DNA of 64,000 nucleotides. It comes from Comamonadaceae bacterium. GTDB lineage: Bacteria; Pseudomonadota; Gammaproteobacteria; Burkholderiales; Burkholderiaceae_C. Under the pieces are notes generated by a model. The model did no database searches. It was not told where the DNA came from and was given only the letters and a program-made list of their open reading frames with translations. The translations under genes and the position numbers were made by a program. Below, piece after piece: positions 56,397 to 64,000 of this stretch. The first letter of the stretch is position 1. Each line of letters begins with the position of its first letter. The stretch is taken from the NCBI GenBank assembly GCA_027486255.1, contig JAIXPL010000001.1:1-64000 (forward strand). Direction: 5' to 3'.

Positions 56397-59300
56397 ATGA
56401 ACGCTCCCAGCTCCCCCCAAGAAATGCATGCCATGGCCTCGCCGGGCGGTCTTGCCGAGGCAGCAGAGCCTTCTCGCATCCGTGAGATTCCCTACAACTA
56501 CACCTCCTTCTCCGACCGTGAGGTGGTCATCCGCGTGCTGGGTCCCCGGGCCTGGGACCTGCTGAACCAGCTGCGTGACGAGCGCCGCACCGGTCGCTCG
56601 GCCCGCATGCTTTATGAGGTGCTGGGGGACATCTGGGTCGTGCAGCGAAATCCCTATTTGCAAGACGACTTGCTGGATAACGCAGGTCGCCGCCGTCTTT
56701 TGGTCGAGGCGCTGGAACACCGGCTCGCCGAGGTGCAGAAGCGCCGCACGCCCGAACTGGATGCTGGCCGCGACGCCATCGTGGGTGAACTCCTGACCCT
56801 GGTTCAAGCCGCGGTGCGCGGCTTTGCCAAGTCCTTTGACGACATGGCTGCGCTGCGCCGTCAGACCGAGCGCAAGCTGCGCAAGTACACCGAAAAAGAC
56901 AACATCAAGTTCGACGGCCTGTCCCGCGTGGCGCACGTGACGGATGCCACCGACTGGCGTGTCGAGTACCCCTTCGTGGTGCTCACCCCCGACACCGAAG
57001 CCGAGATGGCCGGTCTGGTCAAGGGCTGCATCGAACTGGGCCTGACCATCGTGCCCCGGGGCGGCGGCACGGGCTACACGGGCGGCGCCATCCCGCTGAC
57101 TTGGAAGTCGGCGGTCATCAATACCGAGAAGCTCGAGGCCATGACGGCCGTCGAGCATCTGACGCTGCCAGGCCTGCCCGAGCCCGTGCCCACCATCTGG
57201 ACCGAGGCCGGCGTGGTCACCCAGCGCGTGGCTGACGCGGCCGACCGGGCCGGTTTGGTGTTCGCCGTGGACCCCACCTCGGCGGAGGCCTCCTGCATTG
57301 GCGGCAACATCGCGATGAACGCCGGTGGCAAGAAAGCCGTGCTCTGGGGCACGGCCCTGGACAACCTGGTCTCTTGGCGCATGGTCACCCCCGAAGCCCA
57401 GTGGCTGGAGGTGGTGCGCATCGGTCACAACCTGGGCAAGATCCACGATGCCGAGAACGTGCGCTTCGAGCTCCGCTACTTTGAGGCCGACGGCAAGACG
57501 CCCATCCGCACGGAGGTGTTGGACATCGCCGGCAAGACCTTCCGCAAGGAGGGTCTGGGCAAGGACGTCACTGACAAGTTCCTCTCGGGCCTGCCGGGCA
57601 TCCAAAAAGAGGGCTGCGACGGCCTGATCACCAGCGCGCGCTGGGTGCTGCACCGCATGCCCGAACACACCCGCACGGTGTGCCTGGAGTTCTTCGGCAA
57701 TGCCAAGGACGCGGTGCCCAGCATTGTCGAGATCAAAGACTTCATGTTCGCCGAGCAGCGCCGCGGCGGCGCCATTTTGGCGGGCCTGGAGCACCTGGAT
57801 GACCGCTATCTCAAGGCCGTGGGCTACACCACCAAGAGCAAGCGCGGCGGCCTGCCCAAGATGGTGCTGGTCGGCGACATTGCCGGCGACGATGCCGACG
57901 TGGTGGCCCGCGCCACCTCGGAGGTGGTGCGTCTGGCCAATTCGCGCAGCGGCGAAGGCTTCATCGCCATCAGCGCCGAGGCCCGCAAGAAGTTCTGGCT
58001 CGACCGCAAGCGCACTGCCGCGATCTCACGCCACACCAACGCCTTCAAGATCAACGAGGATGTGGTGATTCCCCTGCCGCGCATGGCCGAGTACACGGAC
58101 GGCATCGAGCGCATCAATATCGAGCTGTCGCTGCAAAACAAGCTCAAGCTCTGCGATGCGTTGGAGGCCTTCTTCGATCGCGGCAACCTGCCCCTGGGCA
58201 AGTCGGACGATGCCAGCGAGCTACCCTCAGCCGAGCTGCTGGAAGACCGCGTGGCCCAGGCCCTGACCCTGGTGCGCGAGGTCCGCAGCCTCTGGGGAGG
58301 TTGGCTGACCGACGTGGACGCCCTGTTTGCACAGTTGCAGGACCATTCCCTGCGGGCCAGCTGGAAGACCCAGCTGCGTGCCCCGCTGCAGGACATCTTC
58401 TCGGGCGCCGTGTTCCAGCCCATCTTGCAGGAATGCGTGGCCATCCACCAGCGCGTGCTCAAGGGCCGCGTTTGGGTGGCGCTGCATGCGCACGCCGGTG
58501 ACGGCAATGTGCACACCAACATTCCCGTCAACAGCGACGATTACGCGATGCTGCAGACCGCACACGAGTCCGTGGCCCGCATCATGCAGCTGGCCCGCTC
58601 GCTCGATGGCGTGATCTCCGGCGAGCACGGTATCGGCATCACCAAGATGGATTTCTTGAGCGACGCCGAGCTGCAACCTTTTGCCGACTACAAAAAGCGC
58701 GTGGACCCCGAGGGCCGCTTCAACAAGGGCAAGCTTCTGCGCGATGCGGCGCTGCCCTCGGACCTCACCAACGCCTACACCCCGAGCTTCGGCCTGATGG
58801 GGCACGAGTCGCTGATCATGCAGCAGTCCGACATCGGTGCCATCGCCAGCTCGGTCAAGGATTGCCTGCGCTGCGGCAAGTGCAAGCCCGTGTGCGCGAC
58901 CCATGTGCCGCGCGCCAATCTGCTGTACAGCCCGCGCAACAAGATCTTGGCCACCTCGCTGCTCGCCGAGGCCTTCCTCTACGAAGAGCAGACGCGCCGT
59001 GGCATCTCCATCAAGCACTGGGAGGAATTTGAGGACGTGGCCGACCACTGCACGGTCTGCCACAAGTGCCTCACCCCCTGCCCCGTGAACATCGACTTCG
59101 GCGAGGTGTCGATGAACATGCGCAACCTGCTGCGCAAGATGGGCCAGAAGTCTTTCCGCCCGGGCAATGCGGCGGCCATGTTCTTCCTCAATGCCACGCA
59201 GCCCGAGACCATCAAGTTCATGAGGAGCGCCATGGTCGATGTGGGCTTCAAGGCCCAGCGCCTGGCCAACGACCTGTTGGGCAAGTTCGCCCGCAAGCAG

Positions 59301-60275
59301 ACGGCCAAGCCGCCGGCGTCGGTGGGTACGGCGCCCATCAAGCAGCAGGTGATCCACTTCGTGAACAAGAAAATGCCTGGCGGCCTGCCCAAGAAAACGG
59401 CCCGGGCGCTGCTGGACATCGAGAACCAGGACTACGTCCCAATCATTCGCAACCCCCAGGCCACCAGCGCCGACTCCGAAGCCGTGTTCTATTTCCCCGG
59501 TTGCGGCTCGGAGCGCCTGTTTTCTCAGGTGGGCCTGGCCACGCAGGCCATGCTCTGGCATGCGGGCGTGCAAACCGTGCTGCCGCCGGGTTACCTGTGC
59601 TGCGGCTACCCGCAAAAAGGCAGTGGCCAGTTCGACAAGGCCGACAAGATCATCACCGACAACCGGGTGCTGTTCCACCGCGTGGCCAACACGCTCAACT
59701 ACCTGGACATCAAGACCGTGGTGGTGAGCTGTGGAACCTGCTACGACCAGTTGCAGGGCTATGAGTTCGACAAGATCTTCCCCGGCTGCCGCATCGTCGA
59801 CATCCACGAGTACCTGCTGGAAAAGGGCATCACGCTGCCCGGCGGCCAGGGCTATCTTTACCACGACCCCTGCCACAGCCCCATGAAGTTGCAGGACCCC
59901 ATGAAGACGGTCAAGGCCTTGGTGGGCCCGAACGTGCTCAAGAGCGAGCGCTGCTGCGGCGAGTCCGGCACCCTGGGCGTGACCCGCCCCGACATTGCCA
60001 CGCAGATCCGCTTCCGCAAAGAAGAAGAACTGCTCAAGGACGAGACGGCGCTGCGCGCCACGGGAGCGGTGCAGGCACAGGGCCCGGTCAAGATCCTGAC
60101 CAGCTGCCCCAGCTGCCTACAAGGCCTGTCGCGTTACGGCAACGACCTGCAAAACGGCCTGTTGGAGGCCGACTACATCGTGGTCGAGATGGCCGAACAG
60201 CTTCTCGGTGCGGACTGGATGGCCTCCTACGTCGATGCTGCCAACCGCGGCGGCATTGAGCGTGTGCTCGTCTGA
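56397..60275 (+). CDS. Giant FAD-linked / Fe-S oxidoreductase (DUF3683, GlcD-GlcF-like fusion)
   Basis: The 1292-residue protein combines in one chain an N-terminal DUF3683-type domain ([22 protein letters not shown]), a FAD-binding PCMH domain ([16 protein letters not shown], about residue 220), an FAD-oxidase C-terminal domain ([26 protein letters not shown]), two 4Fe-4S motifs ([11 protein letters not shown] and [11 protein letters not shown]) and a C-terminal CCG domain pair ([17 protein letters not shown]). It resembles GlcD, GlcE-like and GlcF parts of glycolate or D-lactate oxidation fused together. The probable substrate is a 2-hydroxyacid, with electrons passed to the quinone pool, but it cannot be named. 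Confidence 0.9.
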   Translation: MNAPSSPQEMHAMASPGGLAEAAEPSRIREIPYNYTSFSDREVVIRVLGPRAWDLLNQLRDERRTGRSARMLYEVLGDIWVVQRNPYLQDDLLDNAGRRRLLVEALEHRLAEVQKRRTPELDAGRDAIVGELLTLVQAAVRGFAKSFDDMAALRRQTERKLRKYTEKDNIKFDGLSRVAHVTDATDWRVEYPFVVLTPDTEAEMAGLVKGCIELGLTIVPRGGGTGYTGGAIPLTWKSAVINTEKLEAMTAVEHLTLPGLPEPVPTIWTEAGVVTQRVADAADRAGLVFAVDPTSAEASCIGGNIAMNAGGKKAVLWGTALDNLVSWRMVTPEAQWLEVVRIGHNLGKIHDAENVRFELRYFEADGKTPIRTEVLDIAGKTFRKEGLGKDVTDKFLSGLPGIQKEGCDGLITSARWVLHRMPEHTRTVCLEFFGNAKDAVPSIVEIKDFMFAEQRRGGAILAGLEHLDDRYLKAVGYTTKSKRGGLPKMVLVGDIAGDDADVVARATSEVVRLANSRSGEGFIAISAEARKKFWLDRKRTAAISRHTNAFKINEDVVIPLPRMAEYTDGIERINIELSLQNKLKLCDALEAFFDRGNLPLGKSDDASELPSAELLEDRVAQALTLVREVRSLWGGWLTDVDALFAQLQDHSLRASWKTQLRAPLQDIFSGAVFQPILQECVAIHQRVLKGRVWVALHAHAGDGNVHTNIPVNSDDYAMLQTAHESVARIMQLARSLDGVISGEHGIGITKMDFLSDAELQPFADYKKRVDPEGRFNKGKLLRDAALPSDLTNAYTPSFGLMGHESLIMQQSDIGAIASSVKDCLRCGKCKPVCATHVPRANLLYSPRNKILATSLLAEAFLYEEQTRRGISIKHWEEFEDVADHCTVCHKCLTPCPVNIDFGEVSMNMRNLLRKMGQKSFRPGNAAAMFFLNATQPETIKFMRSAMVDVGFKAQRLANDLLGKFARKQTAKPPASVGTAPIKQQVIHFVNKKMPGGLPKKTARALLDIENQDYVPIIRNPQATSADSEAVFYFPGCGSERLFSQVGLATQAMLWHAGVQTVLPPGYLCCGYPQKGSGQFDKADKIITDNRVLFHRVANTLNYLDIKTVVVSCGTCYDQLQGYEFDKIFPGCRIVDIHEYLLEKGITLPGGQGYLYHDPCHSPMKLQDPMKTVKALVGPNVLKSERCCGESGTLGVTRPDIATQIRFRKEEELLKDETALRATGAVQAQGPVKILTSCPSCLQGLSRYGNDLQNGLLEADYIVVEMAEQLLGADWMASYVDAANRGGIERVLV

Positions 60276-60313
60276 CCCTTCTTTTTTTTGCTCACTGAGC
60301 CCAAGGACGTCCC

Positions 60314-60727
60314 ATGGCAGGTCTTCAAGCCGGCGCCCCCACGCCCACCGCATTGACGGTGCATGGCCAATCCCGTGTCTTGGAAGTCGGGTTTTCCGAC
60401 GGCGCGGTCTTTCGCCTTCCCTTCGAGCTGATGCGCGTTTACTCCCCTTCTGCCGAGGTGCAGGGCCATGGTCCCGGCCAGGAGGTCCTGCAGACCGGCA
60501 AGCGCGAGGTAGACCTGATCAACCTGGAGCCCGTGGGCAACTATGCGGTCAAGCCCACCTTCTCCGACGGCCATGATTCGGGCCTGTTTTCTTGGGATTA
60601 CCTCTATTTCCTGGGCCGTGATCAGGAGCGGCTCTGGTCTGATTACTTCAAGCGGCTTGAAGCGGCGGGGGTGGAGCGCGACGCGCCCATGCAGGCTGCC
60701 GCCGGCCATGCCTGCGGCAGTCATTAA
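60314..60727 (+). CDS. DUF971 protein (gamma-butyrobetaine hydroxylase-like N-terminal domain)
   Basis: The 137-residue protein has the DUF971 fold signature: LTVHGQSRVLEVGFSDGAVFRLPFELMRVYSPSAEV and NYAVKPTFSDGHDSGLFSWDYLYFLG. A conserved histidine and aspartate in FSDGHDSG are typical. Function in bacteria is unsettled; a link to Fe-S cluster handling has been suggested. It stands directly before ubiE, a common order in betaproteobacteria. Confidence 0.9.
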   Translation: MAGLQAGAPTPTALTVHGQSRVLEVGFSDGAVFRLPFELMRVYSPSAEVQGHGPGQEVLQTGKREVDLINLEPVGNYAVKPTFSDGHDSGLFSWDYLYFLGRDQERLWSDYFKRLEAAGVERDAPMQAAAGHACGSH

Positions 60728-60777
60728 AGCTGCCTGCCTAGAATCGAATCAACCTACTTTCTCTGAATTCCTCTCAC

Positions 60778-61509
60778 ATGAACCGCACCCACTTTGGATT
60801 CGAGACGGTTGACGAGCGCGAGAAGGCCAGCCGCGTGCGTGGTGTGTTCGACTCCGTCGCGCCCAAGTACGACCTCATGAACGACCTCATGTCGGCGGGA
60901 CTGCACCGGGCCTGGAAGGCCTACACGGTGATGGTGGCCAATGTGCGCGAAGGCCAGTCGGTGCTGGACATTGCCGGTGGCACGGGCGATCTGTCCCTGG
61001 CTTTTGCCCCCAAGGTCGGCCAAACCGGCCGCGTGGTGCACACCGACATCAACGAGGCCATGCTGCGCGAGGGCCGCAATCGCCTGCTCGATGCTGGCGT
61101 GTCCTTGCCCACCCTGGTCTGCGATGCGGAGTTCCTGCCCTTTCCGGACGCCAGCTTCGACCTGGTCACTGTCGCGTTTGGTCTGCGCAACATGACGCAC
61201 AAGGACCAGGCTCTGGCCGAGATGAACCGGGTACTCAAGCCCATGGGCAAGCTGCTGGTGCTGGAGTTCTCCAAGGTAGCCAAGCCCCTCGAAAAAATCT
61301 ACGATTGGTACTCATTCCAGGTTCTGCCCCGCTTGGGCAAGCTGGTGGCTGGCGACGACACCAGTTACCGCTATCTGGCTGAATCGATCCGCATGCACCC
61401 CGATCAAGACACGCTGAAGACCATGATGCAACAAGGCGGTTTCGGTCATGTGGACTATCACAACCTCACTGGGGGTGTGGTTGCATTGCATGTTGGAATC
61501 AAGTGCTGA
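60778..61509 (+). CDS. ubiE: Ubiquinone/menaquinone C-methyltransferase UbiE
   Basis: UbiE methylates the ring carbon of demethylated quinone intermediates. The 243-residue protein has [25 protein letters not shown] at the N-terminus, the SAM motif [12 protein letters not shown], and [14 protein letters not shown] with the C-terminal [12 protein letters not shown]. It begins the run ubiE, Tim44-like, ubiJ, ubiB. Confidence 0.97.
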   Translation: MNRTHFGFETVDEREKASRVRGVFDSVAPKYDLMNDLMSAGLHRAWKAYTVMVANVREGQSVLDIAGGTGDLSLAFAPKVGQTGRVVHTDINEAMLREGRNRLLDAGVSLPTLVCDAEFLPFPDASFDLVTVAFGLRNMTHKDQALAEMNRVLKPMGKLLVLEFSKVAKPLEKIYDWYSFQVLPRLGKLVAGDDTSYRYLAESIRMHPDQDTLKTMMQQGGFGHVDYHNLTGGVVALHVGIKC

Positions 61510-61588
61510 AACAATAGACTGTGTTTAAGGTGCCGGAGTTGTGGCTGGACATCCCAGTTATCCTCTGGCCCGAATGAAAGGAGACAGC

Positions 61589-62572
61589 ATGAAGATCTGG
61601 TCCGCCCTGCTCGCCGCCGCCATGACCCTGACGGTGGCCCTGGGTTCCGCTGATGCCGAGGCCAAGCGCCTGGGTGGTGGCAAGTCCACGGGCAAACAAT
61701 CGTCCAACGTCACTCAGCGTGAGGCCACGCCGGCTGCGCCTGCCTCACCCGCGGTGCAGCAAGCCCCCGCCTCCAAACCCAGTCCTGCCGCCGCTCCTGC
61801 AGCTGGCAAACCCTGGGGTGCCATGCTGGGTGGCCTGGCCGCTGGCCTGGGTCTGGCCTGGCTGGCCCACAGTCTGGGCATGGGTGAAGGTTTTGCCCAG
61901 TTCATGATGTTTGCCTTGTTGGCCCTGGTGATCATGGTCGTGGTCGGTTTTGTGATGCGCAAGCTGCGCGCCGGCCGCGAAGCTGCCCCCCAGTCCTCGC
62001 CTTTTGCCTTTGAGGGCGCGGGCGCACCTGCCACGCCCCGTCAATACAGCCCGAACAACGTGGGCAATGATGCCTCTGCCCGGCCCTGGGAGCAGCAGGC
62101 CACCCGCTTCGACGGCAGTGCCCCGGCCACGTCCACCGGTTCCATGATCGGTTCGGCCCTGTCTGGTCCGCAATCGTCTTGGGATGTGCCTGCCGACTTT
62201 GACGTCCAGGGCTTCCTGACAGCCGCCCGCGCCAATTTCACCTCGCTGCAGGATGCCTGGGACCGCTCGGACATCCCGGCCCTTCGGGTGATGATGACCG
62301 ACGACATGCTCGAGCAGATCAAGACGCAGCTGGCCGAACGCGAATCACACACAGGCGGTGTCGTCAACAAGACCGACGTGCTGCAGCTTGACGCCCAGTT
62401 GCTGGGCATCGAGGAACTGGACGACGTGTACATGGCCAGCGTGGAGTTCTCCGGCATGATTCGCGAGGATCAGTCGGCCGGTCCTAGCCCCTTCCGCGAA
62501 GTCTGGAACATGACCAAGCCCCGCCACCGCGCCGGCGGCTGGCTGGTGGCGGGCGTGCAGGCCCTCCAGTAA
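61589..62572 (+). CDS. Membrane protein with C-terminal Tim44-like domain
   Basis: From ATG 61589, with AAGGAG upstream, the protein has 327 residues. It has a cleavable signal peptide (about residues 1-24, VALGSADAEA), a proline/alanine-rich linker, one or two membrane helices (about 75-130), a second linker and a C-terminal Tim44-like domain (about 205-327, FDVQGFLTAARANFTSLQDAWDRSD). Bacterial Tim44-domain proteins have no firmly known role. The location between ubiE and ubiJ is recurrent in Burkholderiales. Confidence 0.87.
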   Translation: MKIWSALLAAAMTLTVALGSADAEAKRLGGGKSTGKQSSNVTQREATPAAPASPAVQQAPASKPSPAAAPAAGKPWGAMLGGLAAGLGLAWLAHSLGMGEGFAQFMMFALLALVIMVVVGFVMRKLRAGREAAPQSSPFAFEGAGAPATPRQYSPNNVGNDASARPWEQQATRFDGSAPATSTGSMIGSALSGPQSSWDVPADFDVQGFLTAARANFTSLQDAWDRSDIPALRVMMTDDMLEQIKTQLAERESHTGGVVNKTDVLQLDAQLLGIEELDDVYMASVEFSGMIREDQSAGPSPFREVWNMTKPRHRAGGWLVAGVQALQ

Positions 62573-62636
62573 GCCAGAGGGATTCCGCCGGGCCCCCTGC
62601 GGTCCGTTGGGATTTATCCGTCAAAATCGGGGACGT

Positions 62637-63197
62637 ATGACCAACACGTCCCCGATTTCATTTCTGCACTCGCTTTGGCAGTCCACCGCAGGGCGTATGC
62701 AAGCGCCGGCCTGGTTGGTCGAAGAGGGGCAGCACCGCCTGGTGCTGCTGCTCAATCATGTGCTCATGCAGGAAAAAGAAGCCCAGGCTCGCCTGGCCCG
62801 CCGCAAGGGCAGCGTGGTCCAGCTGCGCTGGGGCACCTGGTCCCTGGCCCTGGAGCTCACGCCTGCGGGCCTGACATCACGGGCTGCCACCGAGCGCGCA
62901 GCAGACCTGGTCCTCTGCCTGGAAAGCGAGCCGCCTTGGGCCATGGCACGCCAGCTCTTGGAGGGTCAGCGGCCGCCGGTGCAAATCGAAGGCGATGTGC
63001 AGCTGGCCGCCGAGATCGCCTGGTTGGCCGACCACCTGCGCTGGGACGTGGAAGAAGACCTGGCTCGCCTGATGGGTGACGTGCCCGCCCATGCTCTGGC
63101 CGATGCGGCGCGCAAGCTCTTGGCCGCCCTGCGGCCTCTGCTGGCCCGCATGGGCGAGGCCGCCGGCCGCATGGCGCCCACGGCCGCCGCATCATGA
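62637..63197 (+). CDS. ubiJ: Ubiquinone biosynthesis accessory factor UbiJ (SCP2 domain)
   Basis: UbiJ is a lipid-binding SCP2-type factor of the aerobic ubiquinone assembly complex. The 186-residue protein has the SCP2-like segment [24 protein letters not shown] and [36 protein letters not shown], typical of UbiJ. Its TGA overlaps the ubiB start (ATGA), so the two are coupled. The E. coli order ubiE-ubiJ-ubiB is kept apart from the inserted Tim44-like gene. Confidence 0.9.
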   Translation: MTNTSPISFLHSLWQSTAGRMQAPAWLVEEGQHRLVLLLNHVLMQEKEAQARLARRKGSVVQLRWGTWSLALELTPAGLTSRAATERAADLVLCLESEPPWAMARQLLEGQRPPVQIEGDVQLAAEIAWLADHLRWDVEEDLARLMGDVPAHALADAARKLLAALRPLLARMGEAAGRMAPTAAAS

Positions 63198-64000
63198 CGC
63201 GCCTGTTCCGGGGGGCCTTCATTCTCTGGACCGTACTGCGCTACGGTCTGGACGAGCTGGTGCTGTCCAGCTTCGAACGGCCGGGTCTGCGCCTGCTCAC
63301 GCGCATCATTTCCTTTGGTCGCAACCTGCGCCAGCCCCGGGGCGAGCGCCTTCGCCTGGCCCTGGAGAGCCTGGGCCCCATCTTCGTGAAGTTCGGCCAG
63401 GTGCTGTCCACCCGGCGCGACCTCATGCCGTCCGACATTGCTGACCAGCTGGCCCTGCTGCAGGACCGGGTGCCCCCTTTCCCATCGCAGCAGGCGGTGT
63501 CCATCATCGAGCAGGCTTTCGGCCGACCGATCGATCGCATCTTCGCGAGTTTCGAGCGCCAGCCGGTGGCCAGCGCATCGATCGCGCAGGTGCACTTCGC
63601 CACCCTGCCCGAGGGCCGAGAGGTGGCTGTCAAGGTGCTTCGGCCGGGCATGCTGCCGCTCATCGAGAAAGACCTGGCCCTCATGCACATGATGGCCGGC
63701 TGGGTGGAAAAGCTCTCCGCCGACGGCAAGCGCCTCAAACCCCGCGAAGTGGTGGCCGAGTTCGACACCTACCTGCATGACGAGCTCGACCTGCTGCGTG
63801 AGGCGGCCAATGCCGCCCAGCTGCGGCGCAACATGCAGGGCCTGGATCTGGTGATGATCCCCGAGATCGTCTGGGACTACTGCATGACCGACGTGATGGT
63901 CATGCAGCGCATGGATGGCATCCCCATCAGCCAGGTCCAGCGCCTGCGCGAGGCGGGCGTGGACATCAAGAAGCTGGCCCGTGATGGCGTCACCATCTTC
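63194..64000 (+). CDS. ubiB: UbiB-family atypical kinase/ATPase (3' end outside window)
   Basis: UbiB supports ubiquinone synthesis as an ADCK-type ATPase at the membrane. The 269 codons visible, [18 protein letters not shown] onward, are open to the last base of the window and therefore missing from the ORF track. The family's KxGQ signature is present ([16 protein letters not shown]), with the ATP-binding lysine in [11 protein letters not shown] and [10 protein letters not shown] in place of a typical glycine loop. The usual C-terminal membrane helices lie beyond the window. Confidence 0.94.
   Translation, partial: MTRLFRGAFILWTVLRYGLDELVLSSFERPGLRLLTRIISFGRNLRQPRGERLRLALESLGPIFVKFGQVLSTRRDLMPSDIADQLALLQDRVPPFPSQQAVSIIEQAFGRPIDRIFASFERQPVASASIAQVHFATLPEGREVAVKVLRPGMLPLIEKDLALMHMMAGWVEKLSADGKRLKPREVVAEFDTYLHDELDLLREAANAAQLRRNMQGLDLVMIPEIVWDYCMTDVMVMQRMDGIPISQVQRLREAGVDIKKLARDGVTIF

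Noticed and set aside
56340-57794. 484-residue minus-strand ORF, and 549-residue minus-strand ORF at 58227-59876
   Set aside because: Both are antisense shadows of the large oxidoreductase.

Overview
The window reads as chromosomal DNA of a high-GC betaproteobacterium of the order Burkholderiales, most like the Comamonadaceae. The evidence is the gene order: hisF-hisI-hisE-(membrane protein)-HIT-tatABC, petABC-sspA-sspB, pilB-pilC-pilD-coaE-zapD-yacG, rplU-rpmA-obgE-proB and ubiE-(Tim44)-ubiJ-ubiB. Two orphan Bug/TctC-type solute-binding proteins, a hallmark of Burkholderiales, fit the same picture. The genus cannot be fixed from the sequence alone.

Layout. 0-5.4 kb: end of the histidine operon, the Tat translocase and a DegS-like periplasmic protease. 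5.4-12.3 kb: Nif3-like protein, pdxA, mscL, the cytochrome bc1 operon, sspAB and tRNA-Thr. 12.3-15.5 kb: a homodimeric 2-oxoacid dehydrogenase E1 divergent from an Lrp/AsnC regulator. 15.5-31.5 kb: housekeeping genes (DUF721/DciA-like, secA, argJ, DUF815 ATPase, mutT, lytic transglycosylase, proS, rppH, CNP1-like, proB, obgE, rpmA, rplU, ispB) and a methyl-accepting protein with serial HAMP-like repeats. 42.3-46.6 kb: a looser region with two Bug proteins, a lipoprotein, a YiiX-like hydrolase and an H-NS-like protein. 46.6-56.3 kb: type IV pilus assembly genes, coaE, zapD, yacG, grxD, prmC, prfA and hemA. 56.3-64 kb: a very large FAD/Fe-S oxidoreductase, a DUF971 protein and the start of a ubiquinone gene cluster (ubiE, Tim44-like, ubiJ, ubiB, the last cut by the window end).

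The exceptional part is 31.7-42.3 kb, an integrated element of about 10.5 kb sitting in the 3' end of tRNA-Pro(CGG). It is bounded by a 49-bp perfect direct repeat, with a tyrosine integrase just inside the left end. Base composition is visibly more AT-rich in places than the host. Besides the integrase it carries a clamp-loader-like AAA+ ATPase in a three-gene operon, a second short FimB-sized tyrosine recombinase, several small membrane proteins, a DUF6641 protein followed by an overlapping 53-codon gene missing from the ORF track, and a possible Rep-like protein. It also holds a tandem duplication of a small membrane-protein gene that left a broken copy of the neighbouring gene.

Two repeat families seem specific to the element. 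One is the motif CTAAACTACAA near both ends, a candidate for integrase arm sites. The other is a 21-bp quasi-palindrome with at least four copies, some in inverted orientation and flanking the second recombinase. No transposase, conjugation, phage structural or known defence gene was recognised in it, so its way of life (satellite, replicating integrative element or defence/cargo island) is open. No CRISPR array, rRNA gene or complete insertion sequence was seen.
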